64,000 nucleotides of DNA from Burkholderia sp. BCC0506 (GTDB taxonomy: Bacteria > Pseudomonadota > Gammaproteobacteria > Burkholderiales > Burkholderiaceae). The notes under the pieces are model-generated. The model saw only the letters and a program-made list of their open reading frames with translations. It ran no database searches and was not told where the DNA came from. Each line of letters starts with the position of its first letter. Position 1 is the stretch's first letter. Made by a program: the position numbers and the translations under genes. Positions 1 through 8,500 of this stretch are shown here, one piece after another. The stretch spans positions 249,994 through 313,993 of the forward strand of contig NZ_CADFEN010000001.1 in NCBI RefSeq assembly GCF_902833145.1. The letters run 5' to 3'.

Positions 1-138
1 GCGTGCTGTATCAGTGGAAGTGATCGCGCGCAGCGGTTCGTTCCGGCACGCGTTGCCGGAGCGGGCCGCGCCGAACGCAAACGCATGCGCGTGCGGCCGC
101 GCCGCACGCTGCGCCCATCGCATTCTCGGAGTCATCAA

Positions 139-801
139 GTGAAAAACATCCATCTTGCCCTGCTGGCGTCCGTCGTTTCCCTCGCGGCCTGTTCGAGTGC
201 GTCGGGGCCGACGTACAACGCGTACGAACTGCAGCCGCGCGACGGCATCCGCACGTTCCGGGTCGACTGCCACGGCATCCTGTCGACCGCGAAAACCTGC
301 ATGAAGGTCGCGACGCGCATGTGCGGCAACGAGCCGGTGCGCCTCGTCGACACCACCACGCCGTACCGCGACGGCGCCGATCCGCATTCGATCCTGTTCC
401 AGTGCGGCGCGGCGCCCGCGCCGGCCGCCGCGGCCGTCGCGCCGGCGCCCGTGCCGGTCGAGAAAGTGAACCTGACCGGCGACGCGTATTTCGCGACCGA
501 CTCGGCCGTGCTGACGCCCGCGGCCACCGCGGCGCTCGACAAGCTGCTGAACCAGCAGGCCGACCGGCATTTCGCGCGCGTGGAAGTGGACGGCTATACC
601 GACGCGACCGGCTCGGATGCGCACAATCAGGCGCTGTCGAAACGCCGGGCGGACGCCGTTGCCGGGTATTTGCGCGAGCACGGGCTGAAGGCGGATGCGT
701 TCGCCGCGACCGGCCACGGAGAAGCCAATCCGGCGGCGTCGAACGATACGGCCGAAGGGCGTGCGCGCAATCGCCGCGTGGAAATCTCGCTGCAGAAGTA
801 G
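139..801 (+). CDS. OmpA-family outer-membrane lipoprotein
   Basis: A 220-residue lipoprotein with a C-terminal OmpA peptidoglycan-binding domain. I chose the GTG at 139 because GGAG lies 7 bases upstream and the protein then opens with a lipoprotein signal ending in the lipobox LAAC (Cys about residue 17). A longer reading frame from 85 would put a charged, non-signal-like stretch in front. An Ala/Pro-rich linker (about residues 94-110) joins a small N-terminal domain with several cysteines to the OmpA domain, where the TDATGSDAHNQALSKRRA motif and the NRRVEI ending are typical. It probably tethers the outer membrane to peptidoglycan. Architecture resembles the second OmpA lipoprotein at 14212-15000. 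The gene stands alone on this strand. Family call is firm, specific role unknown. Confidence 0.9.
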   Translation: MKNIHLALLASVVSLAACSSASGPTYNAYELQPRDGIRTFRVDCHGILSTAKTCMKVATRMCGNEPVRLVDTTTPYRDGADPHSILFQCGAAPAPAAAAVAPAPVPVEKVNLTGDAYFATDSAVLTPAATAALDKLLNQQADRHFARVEVDGYTDATGSDAHNQALSKRRADAVAGYLREHGLKADAFAATGHGEANPAASNDTAEGRARNRRVEISLQK

Positions 802-881
802 GACGCTGCGACCGGATTGCCGCAAGCGCGGCCGTCGAAGCCGGACGGCTCGCTTGCGGCGATGATGACGCCCCGGTGCGC

Positions 882-1067
882 TCAGTGCCTGATCATGCAG
901 ACGGCCACGATCTCGTACCCCGGGTCGGCATGCGCGCTCGCGGCTTTCTCCGCTTCGTCATACGAACCGAAGGAGGCGGCATCCTCGATGGCCGGCGCCA
1001 TGCCGATATCGCCGTCCTCGGCGGTGCACAGGAACTGCTCGCCGGTCTTCACGACGTAGACGGACAT
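882..1067 (-). CDS. Small hypothetical protein, 61 aa
   Basis: A short soluble protein I do not recognise. It begins MSVYVVKTGEQF and is acidic, without signal peptide or membrane segment. Two ATG codons (1070 and 1067) follow a strong GGAGGG Shine-Dalgarno at 1080-1075; the second has the better 7-base spacing. The sequence (YDEAEKAASAHADPGYEIVAV) looks like a small alpha/beta domain, and the composition and codon bias are those of a real gene. It is convergent with the OmpA lipoprotein gene. No function is proposed. Confidence 0.7.
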   Translation of the reverse strand: MSVYVVKTGEQFLCTAEDGDIGMAPAIEDAASFGSYDEAEKAASAHADPGYEIVAVCMIRH

Positions 1068-1258
1068 CATGATTCCCTCCATGGTTGGCAGGGGAAATTC
1101 CAGTCTAGCAGGCACGAACGAAGTCGGCGGCGACGCGATACGCGGCCCTCGACCGCCGGTTCGTCGATCCGGCCATTCCGTGAAGGGCCGGATGCGCGGC
1201 CGCGGGCCGGTGTGGGCCGGCGAGCGCGCGGCGGCGCAAAGCCGTGCACAATACGCGC

Positions 1259-1474
1259 ATGCGCGCCCCCGATCTCGAATGCCTTGTCGCCGTCACCATG
1301 CCCTTCGGAAAATACCAGGGCCGACTCGTCGCCGACCTGCCCGGACCTTACCTCAACTGGCTGGCCCGCGAAGGGTTCCCGCGCGGCGAACTCGGCCGAC
1401 AGCTCGCGCTCATGCACGAGATCGACCATAACGGCTTGCGGCACCTGCTGGAGCCGCTGCGCAAACCCGCATAG
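1259..1474 (+). CDS. DUF3820 family protein
   Basis: A 71-residue protein matching the DUF3820 family (annotated in places as putative quorum-sensing-regulated virulence factor). The family core is visible: MPFGKYQGRLVADLP, then YLNWLAREGFPRGELGR and a C-terminal helix ending HLLEPLRKP. Start is uncertain: ATG 1259 is used, but an in-frame GTG lies at 1244 and neither has a clear ribosome site. Biochemical function is not established for the family. It sits 84 bases upstream of the LysR gene on the same strand. Confidence 0.8.
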   Translation: MRAPDLECLVAVTMPFGKYQGRLVADLPGPYLNWLAREGFPRGELGRQLALMHEIDHNGLRHLLEPLRKPA

Positions 1475-1558
1475 CACGGCACACGCCCGGTCGATCGCGC
1501 CACCCCGATCCGCGTGCCGCGCGCAGACCGACTCCTCCCGCGTACCTCGAGGGCCGAC

Positions 1559-2473
1559 ATGGAAATCAAATGGATCGAGGACTTCCTCGCCCTCGCCCAA
1601 TATCAAAGCTTTTCCCGGGCCGCTGAATTTCGCAACGTCACGCAGTCGGGTTTCAGCCGCCGCATCCAGTCGCTCGAACAATGGATCGGCGCGGAGCTGA
1701 TCGATCGCAGCAGCTTTCCGCCGGTGCTGACGCCGGCCGGCCGCCTGTTTCGCGAGACGGCCGAGGACGTGCTCAGCCGCCTGTTCGACACCCGCGCGAT
1801 CATCCGCACCGAGCAGCGGATCGCCGGCAAGAGCCTGCAGATCGCCGCGGGCCACACGATCGCACTGAGTTTCCTGCCCGGATGGCTCAAGGCGCTCGCA
1901 CCGCATTTCGGCGAAGTGCGGGCGCGCGTCATTCCGACCAATGTCCACGATTCGATCCTGATGCTCGTCAACGGCAATTGCGAGCTGATGTTTGCGTACC
2001 ACCATCCGGAACTGCCGCTTCATCTCGATCCGGCGAAGTACGCGCACCTGACCGTCGGGCTCGACACGTTGATGCCGGCGTGCCGGCCGAACCGTCGATC
2101 CGCGCCTGCATTCCGCCTGCCCGGCACGAAGCAGAACCCGCTGCCGCTGATTTCGTATACGGAGACCAGCTACTTCGGGCGCTGCCTCGCGCTGCTGCTC
2201 GGCCGCGCACCGGATGCGCCGGCATTGCAACTGCACTACGAGTCCGACATGGCCGAAGTGCTGAAGAAACTCGTGATGGAAGGCGAGGGCGTCGCGTGGC
2301 TGCCCCGCAGCGCGATCGCCGCGGAACTGTCGGCCGGCGAACTCGTGCCGGCCGGGCCGGCGGCGTGGAACCTGGAAGTCGAGCTCCGCGTGTATCGCGA
2401 CGTGTCCAACCGCAGCGAATTCCTCGACACGCTGTGGCAGCACCTGCGTGCGACGCCTCCCCGGCTCGGCTGA
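1559..2473 (+). CDS. LysR-family regulator (HypT/YjiE-like)
   Basis: A 304-residue LysR-type transcription factor. The winged helix-turn-helix covers roughly residues 1-60 (FLALAQYQSFSRAAEFRN, then VTQSGFSRRIQSLEQWIGAE), followed by an effector-binding domain. The MEIKWIEDFLAL opening and NVTQSGFSRR recognition helix resemble the YjiE/HypT branch, so a role in oxidant response is possible but only by resemblance. ATG 1559 follows GAGGG. The gene is directly upstream of, and codirectional with, the symporter-racemase pair, from which it is separated by a terminator-like hairpin overlapping its stop codon. It is therefore the likely local regulator, though not cotranscribed by default. Confidence 0.88.
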   Translation: MEIKWIEDFLALAQYQSFSRAAEFRNVTQSGFSRRIQSLEQWIGAELIDRSSFPPVLTPAGRLFRETAEDVLSRLFDTRAIIRTEQRIAGKSLQIAAGHTIALSFLPGWLKALAPHFGEVRARVIPTNVHDSILMLVNGNCELMFAYHHPELPLHLDPAKYAHLTVGLDTLMPACRPNRRSAPAFRLPGTKQNPLPLISYTETSYFGRCLALLLGRAPDAPALQLHYESDMAEVLKKLVMEGEGVAWLPRSAIAAELSAGELVPAGPAAWNLEVELRVYRDVSNRSEFLDTLWQHLRATPPRLG

Positions 2474-2484
2474 GTCGGGGTTTT
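2459..2484 (+). terminator. Intrinsic terminator after LysR gene
   Basis: An interrupted stem (CCCCG.CTC pairing with GAG.CGGGG) overlaps the stop codon and is followed by TTTT at 2481-2484. It would end the LysR transcript before the symporter gene. Confidence 0.55.
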
Positions 2485-2651
2485 CCCGCGTTATGCGGGG
2501 CGCGCATACCGCCATGTTGCTCCGGCATCACCGTTTTTTTGACCGTCCCTACCATTCGTTCCAACGGCAAATGTGACGCATGACAAGCGTCACGCGGCCT
2601 TCTTCGCCGCGCTCGTCCGCCTTCCGGCGGCCGGGCGCCACCCAGGGACGA

Positions 2652-3932
2652 ATGGACATGAAAAATCGCCTTACCTTGAGCATCGCGGTCGGCATGATCG
2701 CCGGTGTCGTCGCCGGCTATGCGTGCCACGCGAATATCGCGGACCCGGCCACGCTCAAAGCGGTCGCCGGCTATTTCTCGATCGTCACCGACATTTTCCT
2801 GCGGCTGATCAAGATGATCATCGCGCCGCTGGTGTTCGTGACGCTCGTGTCCGGGCTGGCCGGCATGGACAGCGGCGACGACGTCGGGCGCATCGGCTTG
2901 CGCTCGATCGGGTGGTTCATCTGCGCGTCGCTGATTTCGTTGAGTCTCGGCCTCGCGATGGCGAATGCGCTGCAGCCGGGCGCCGGCCTGAACCTCACGC
3001 CAACCGCGGGCGAGGTCGGCACCGGACTGAACACTGCCGCGCTGAACGCGCGGGACGTGATCACGCACGCGTTCCCGACCAGCCTGCTCGACGCGATGGC
3101 ACGCAACGACATCCTGCAGATCCTGGTGTTCTCGGTGTTTCTCGGCATTGCATTGAGTGCGCTGAAGCACGACAAGCGCGTGAGCGTCGTGATCCGGTCG
3201 ATCGACGGGATGGTGCCGGTGATGCTGCGCCTGACGAACGTCGTGATGCGCGCGGCGCCGCTCGGCGTGTTCGGGGCGATCGCGTCGTCGGTCACGCTGC
3301 GCGGGCTCGACGTGATCTATACGTACGGGAAGCTGATCGGCGCGTTCTATCTCGGGCTGCTCGTCCTCTGGGCGATCCTGATCGGCGTCGGCTACCTGTT
3401 TCTCGGACGACGCATCGGGAGCCTGCTGAAGGCCGTCCGCGAACCCGCGCTGATCGCGTTTTCCACCGCGAGCAGCGAGGCCGCGTATCCGCGGCTGACC
3501 GAGCAGCTCGAGCAGTTCGGCGTCGACAAGAAGGTGGTGGGCTTCACGCTGCCGCTCGGTTACGCGTTCAACCTCGACGGCTCGATGATGTATCAGGCGT
3601 TTGCCGCCCTCTTCATCGCGCAGGCGTTCGGCGTCCACATGCCGTTGTCGGAGCAGGTGTTCATGCTGCTGGTGCTGATGTTGAGCAGCAAGGGCATGGC
3701 CAGCGTGCCGCGCGGGTCGGTGGTCGTGGTCGCGGCGGTCGCGCCGATGTTTCATCTGCCGGTGGCCGGCGTCGCGCTGGTCCTCGCGATCGACCAGATC
3801 CTCGACATGGGCCGCACGATGACGAACGTGATCGGCAACAGCGTGGCGACGGCGGTGATCGCGAAATGGGAGAGCCGGCGCGCCGCGAAGCCGCGGGAGG
3901 CCGTATTCGACCGGCCGGAGCTGAACGCATGA
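2652..3932 (+). CDS. Dicarboxylate/amino acid:cation symporter (DAACS) 1
   Basis: A 426-residue inner-membrane symporter of the GltP/DctA/GltPh family with about eight transmembrane segments and two re-entrant hairpins. Visible signature elements are STASSEAAYP (hairpin 1), FNLDGSMMYQ (equivalent of the NMDGT motif), SSKGMASVPRG (hairpin 2) and DQILDMGRTMTNVIGN in the last helix. The Arg and Asp residues there are those that bind acidic amino acids or dicarboxylates in the family. The final position that is Asp in sodium-coupled archaeal homologues is Asn here, as in proton-coupled bacterial members (inference). The start was chosen at ATG 2652 (a second ATG lies at 2658) behind AGGGA. Its stop overlaps the racemase start (ATGA), so the pair is coupled; the substrate is probably aspartate or glutamate. 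Confidence 0.92.
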   Translation: MDMKNRLTLSIAVGMIAGVVAGYACHANIADPATLKAVAGYFSIVTDIFLRLIKMIIAPLVFVTLVSGLAGMDSGDDVGRIGLRSIGWFICASLISLSLGLAMANALQPGAGLNLTPTAGEVGTGLNTAALNARDVITHAFPTSLLDAMARNDILQILVFSVFLGIALSALKHDKRVSVVIRSIDGMVPVMLRLTNVVMRAAPLGVFGAIASSVTLRGLDVIYTYGKLIGAFYLGLLVLWAILIGVGYLFLGRRIGSLLKAVREPALIAFSTASSEAAYPRLTEQLEQFGVDKKVVGFTLPLGYAFNLDGSMMYQAFAALFIAQAFGVHMPLSEQVFMLLVLMLSSKGMASVPRGSVVVVAAVAPMFHLPVAGVALVLAIDQILDMGRTMTNVIGNSVATAVIAKWESRRAAKPREAVFDRPELNA

Positions 3933-5389
3933 TGCGCACGGACAACGTGACCGCGCGGCGGACATTCGGCGTGGTCGGCGGCCTCGGGCCGCTGGGCAGT
4001 GCCGATGTGTTGTTCAAGATGGTGAAGGCGACGCCTGCGCCGTCGGACGAAGCGCACCCCGAAGTGATCTTCGAACAATACCCGTTCAAGGGCTCGGGGT
4101 CCGGCAGTGCGGCGACCTTCGAGCGCAAGCTGTATGTGTTCGACATGATCCGGCAGTTCGAGAAGCGCGGCGTGACGACGGTCGTGCTGCCGTGCTTCCT
4201 GAGCCATACGTTCATCGACGAGCTGAAGGCGAATACTTGCCTGCCGATCGTGGATATCGTCGAAGCCGTTCGCAGCCACGTGCGGCACACGTATCCGGAC
4301 GCGACGCGTATCGGCGTGCTGGCTTCCGACTACGTGCGGGACAAGCGGCTCTTCGATACGTATTTCCCGGCGCCACGGTTCGAAGTCGTCCATCCGCGGC
4401 CGCACGACGGGATCGACCTCGTGACCGAAGCCGTCTACGGCGCCGGCGGCATCAAGCGCGGCAATCTTCGGGGGCGTCCGGTCGAGTTGTTGCGCCGCGC
4501 GTGCGACGACCTGATCGATCAGGGCGTGCACGTGATCGTCCCCGGCCTGACCGAGATCGCGCTGGTCGCCGATGAAATCCGTCCGCCGCGGGTGCCGCTC
4601 GTGGATTCGAATCAGGCCTATGCGCAGTACGCGCTGACCGAACAGCCGGCTTTGCGTGCGGCGGCGTTCAAGATCGGCGTGGTCGGCGGCGTCGGCCCGG
4701 CCGCGACGGTCGATTTTCTCGACAAGATCGTACGCAACACGCCGGCGTCGCGCGATCAGGACCATGTCAAGCTGCTGGTCGAACAGAATCCGCAGATTCC
4801 CGATCGAACGGAGAACCTGGTGGGCGCCGGCGCGGACCCGACGATCTCGCTGTACGCAACCTGCAAGCGGCTCGAGGAAGGCGGGGCGGACGTCATCGCG
4901 ATTCCGTGCAACACCGCGCACGCGTTCGTCGAACGGATTCAGCCGCACCTCGGCATTCCGATCGTCAACATGCTGACCGTGACGGTCGCTCACTTGCGCG
5001 ATACGTGGCCGGCGCTGCGCGAGGTCGGCGTGCTGGCGACGTCCGGCACGATCGAAAGCGGCGTCTATCAAAAGGCGCTCGAATCGCACGGGCTCCGGCA
5101 AGTCGCGCCGACGGCGGCGCTGCAGGCGCGTGTGATGGAGGCGATCTACGGGAAGCACGGCGTGAAGGCTGGCTTCACGACCGGACAGTGCAACGAGGAT
5201 ATCGGCGCGGCGGTCGACGCGCTGATCGCCGACGGCGTGAGCGTGATCGTGCTCGGCTGCACCGAACTGCCGATCCTGCTGCCGGGCGGCGAATACGTCG
5301 CGCGAAATGGGGCGCGTGCAACGCTCGTCGACCCGACGGACGTGCTCGCACGGACGTGCATTGCCTATGCGGGGGCGGGCGGCGGGTGA
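3929..5389 (+). CDS. Fused tandem aspartate/glutamate racemase (486 aa)
   Basis: Two Asp/Glu racemase domains in one chain, about residues 8-240 and 245-480, each opening with a VVGG(L/V)GP segment. Normal family members are single-domain proteins of about 230 residues that use two cysteines. The C-terminal domain has both: AIPCNTAHAF and VLGCTELPILLPG. The N-terminal domain keeps the first (VLPCFLSHTF) but has PGLTEIALV in place of the GCTE motif, so its second catalytic cysteine is Leu. The first half is therefore probably inactive or mechanistically altered. ATG 3929 overlaps the symporter stop codon, implying translational coupling and a shared job: taking up acidic amino acids and interconverting D and L forms. 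Family call is firm; substrate is inferred. Confidence 0.9.
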   Translation: MMRTDNVTARRTFGVVGGLGPLGSADVLFKMVKATPAPSDEAHPEVIFEQYPFKGSGSGSAATFERKLYVFDMIRQFEKRGVTTVVLPCFLSHTFIDELKANTCLPIVDIVEAVRSHVRHTYPDATRIGVLASDYVRDKRLFDTYFPAPRFEVVHPRPHDGIDLVTEAVYGAGGIKRGNLRGRPVELLRRACDDLIDQGVHVIVPGLTEIALVADEIRPPRVPLVDSNQAYAQYALTEQPALRAAAFKIGVVGGVGPAATVDFLDKIVRNTPASRDQDHVKLLVEQNPQIPDRTENLVGAGADPTISLYATCKRLEEGGADVIAIPCNTAHAFVERIQPHLGIPIVNMLTVTVAHLRDTWPALREVGVLATSGTIESGVYQKALESHGLRQVAPTAALQARVMEAIYGKHGVKAGFTTGQCNEDIGAAVDALIADGVSVIVLGCTELPILLPGGEYVARNGARATLVDPTDVLARTCIAYAGAGGG

Positions 5390-5404
5390 GCTGCGGTCTG
5401 CCCG

Positions 5405-5433
5405 TGGAAAACTGTATGAATATACAGTATAGT
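5405..5433 (+). promoter_or_regulatory. SOS promoter with LexA box in the spacer
   Basis: CTGTATGAATATACAG (5412-5427) is a perfect CTG-N10-CAG LexA operator. It exactly fills the 17-base spacer between a -35-like TGGAAA (5405-5410) and a -10-like TATAGT (5428-5433). LexA bound here would block polymerase directly. The only gene downstream on this strand is the double uvrA, whose start is 123 bases beyond the -10. Confidence 0.85.
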
Positions 5434-5555
5434 ATCTGCCGAACTCGAGCCGCGCGGGCATCCCTTGTCGCGGCGCGTGCGCCGCGCCTGCGGGCATCCG
5501 CCGCAGCGTTCCGGCACCGTGAATTCCGGCTAACTCAATCAGACGGGCAGGCAAA

Positions 5556-8500
5556 TTGTCATCCAGCAATCTGATCCGCATACGCGGAGCACGTCAGCAC
5601 AACCTCAAGAATCTCGATCTCGACCTGCGCACCGGTGAAATGACGGTCGTGACCGGCCCGTCGGGCTCCGGCAAGTCGAGTCTCGTGTTCGACACGCTGT
5701 ACGCGGAAGGCCAGCGGCGCTACGTCGAAACCTTCAGCGCGTACGCGCGGCAGTTCCTCGACCGGATGGATCGTCCGCAGGTCGAGCGCGTCGACGGCGT
5801 GCCGCCCGCGATCGCGATCGACCAGACCAACCCGGTGCGCAGTTCGCGGTCGACCGTCGGCACGATGACCGAACTGAACGATCACCTGAAGCTGCTGTAC
5901 GCGCGCGCGGCCGAGCTGTTCGACCGCAAGACCGCGCGGCAGGTGCGGCACGACACGCCTGAAACAATCTACGCGGAGCTCGTCGAGCGCACGCGCGCCG
6001 ACGATCCGCGCGTCGTCGTCACGTTCCCGGTCGAATTGCCGGAGAGCGCGTCCGACGAAGAGGTCGCGCAGTGGCTGTCGGCGAGCGGCTACACGCGCGT
6101 GCAGGCGCAGCGCGAAGTCGCGTCGCCCACCGGGCCGCGCAAGATGCTCGACGTGGTGGCCGACCGCTTCCGCGTGCAGCAGGCCGACAAGGTACGCGTG
6201 GTCGAGGCGATCGAGGCGTCGCTGAAGCGCGGCGGTGGCCGCGTGAACGTGTACGTGCTCGCGGCGGAAGCGGAAAACGCGGTGGCCGAGCCGTTGATCT
6301 GGCGTTTCTCCACCGGGCTCCACGATCCCGACAGCGACCTGCGCTACGCGGAGCCGCAGGCGGCGCTGTTCTCGTTCAACTCGGCGTACGGCGCGTGCGA
6401 AACCTGCCGCGGCTTCGGCCGCGTGATCGGCGTCGATCTCGGCCTCGTGATTCCCGATGCGCGCAAGACGCTGCGCGGCGGCGCGATCAAGCCGATGCAG
6501 ACGCCCGCGTGGAAAGAGTGCCAGGACGACCTGATGCGCTACGCGGCGAAGGCCGGCATCCGGCGCGACGTGCCGTGGTCCGAGCTGACCGACGCCGAGC
6601 GCGACTGGGTCGTCAACGGCTCGCCCGACTGGAACGGCAAGTGGCAGAGCCAGTGGTACGGCGTGAAGCGCTTCTTCGGCTACCTCGAATCGAAGGCGTA
6701 CAAGATGCACATCCGCGTGCTGCTGTCGAAATACCGCAGCTACACGCCGTGCGACGTGTGCGGCGGCGCGCGCCTGAAGACCGAATCGCTGCAATGGCGG
6801 CTCGGCTCGAAGGAGAATGCCGACAGCGTGCTCGCGCCGGCCGATCGCTTCATGCCGCGCGGCGTCGACTGGAGCCGCGCGCAGCTCGAAGCGCTGCCGG
6901 GCCTGACCGTGCACGACCTGATGCTGCTGCCGATCGAGCGCATCCGCCGCTTCTTCGACGATATCGTGTTGCCGAGCGCACTGCTCGACGATGCATTGAA
7001 ACTGCTGCTCGCCGAGGTGCGCACGCGCCTGAAATACCTGTGCGACGTCGGGCTCGGCTACCTGACGCTCGACCGGCAAAGCCGCACGCTGTCGGGCGGC
7101 GAGGTGCAGCGGATCAACCTGACGACCGCGCTCGGCACGTCGCTCACGAAAACCCTGTTCGTGCTCGACGAACCGAGCATCGGGCTGCATCCGCGCGATC
7201 TCACGCGGATCGTCGAGGCGATGCAGCGGTTGCGCGACGCGGGCAATACGCTGGTCGTCGTCGAGCACGATCCGTCGGTGATGCTCGCGGCCGATCGCTT
7301 GATCGACATGGGCCCCGGCCCGGGCGAGCGCGGCGGCACGATCGTGTACGACGGCACGCCGGGCGACATCCGGTCGGCCCCCACGCTGACGGGCGAGTAT
7401 CTCGGCGGCCGCAAGCAGGTCGCGCATGCGTCGAACTGGGCGCGCCGCGTGGTTGACGCCAACACGCCGCGCATCGTGCTCGAAGGCGCGACCGAGCACA
7501 ACCTGCGCGACGTCACGGTGGAGATTCCGCTGCAACGGCTCGTGTGCGTGACGGGCGTGTCCGGCTCCGGCAAATCCACGCTGTTGCAGGACGTGCTGTA
7601 TCCGGCGATGGCGCGGCACCACGGCAAGGCGACCGAATCGCCGGGCGCGTACCGCAGCCTCACGGGCGCCGATCGGGTGGGCGACGTCGTGTTCGTCGAC
7701 CAGTCGCCGATCGGCAAGACCACGCGCTCGAACCCGGCGAGCTACGTCGGCGCGTTCGACGAAATCCGCAAGCTGTTCGCGAAGGCGCCGCTCGCGCTGC
7801 AGCGCGGCTACGGCGCCGGCACGTTCAGCTTCAACTCGGGCGACGGCCGTTGCCCGACGTGCGGCGGCTCCGGTTTCGAACACATCGAAATGCAGTTCCT
7901 GAGCGACGTCTACCTGCGTTGCCCGGATTGCGACGGCAGCCGCTACCGCGCCGAGATTCTCGAAGTGCGCATCGAGCGCGACGGCCGCGCGCTGAACATC
8001 GCCGACGTGCTCGACCTGACCGTCAGCGAAGCGGCCGCGTTCTTCGCGACCGATGCCGAGGTGCTGCGCGTGCTGCAGCCGATCGTCGACGTCGGCCTCG
8101 AATACGTGAAGCTCGGCCAGCCGGTGCCGACACTGTCGGGCGGCGAGGCGCAGCGGCTGAAGCTGGCCGGTTTCCTCGCCGAGTCGGCGGCGGCGGCCAA
8201 CGGGCGCCGGGTCGCGACGGAAGAGGCGCGCATCGCCCGCGCGAAGCTGTTCATGTTCGACGAGCCGACCACCGGGCTGCATTTCGACGACATCGCGAAG
8301 CTGATGCAGGCGTTCGGCAAGCTGCTCGCGGCCGGCCATTCGCTGATCGTGATCGAGCACAACCTCGACGTGATCCGCGCGGCCGACTGGCTGATCGATC
8401 TCGGCCCGGAAGGCGGCGACGGCGGCGGCCTCGTGCTGTGCGCGGGTACGCCCGACGACGTGAAGGCCTGCGCCGAATCGCATACCGGCGTGGCGCTGCT

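Noticed and set aside
1067-3965. Overlapping long minus-strand frames opposite the LysR, symporter and racemase genes
   Set aside because: Composition is Arg/Ala/Asp/His-rich with no family features, while the plus-strand frames show clear motifs.
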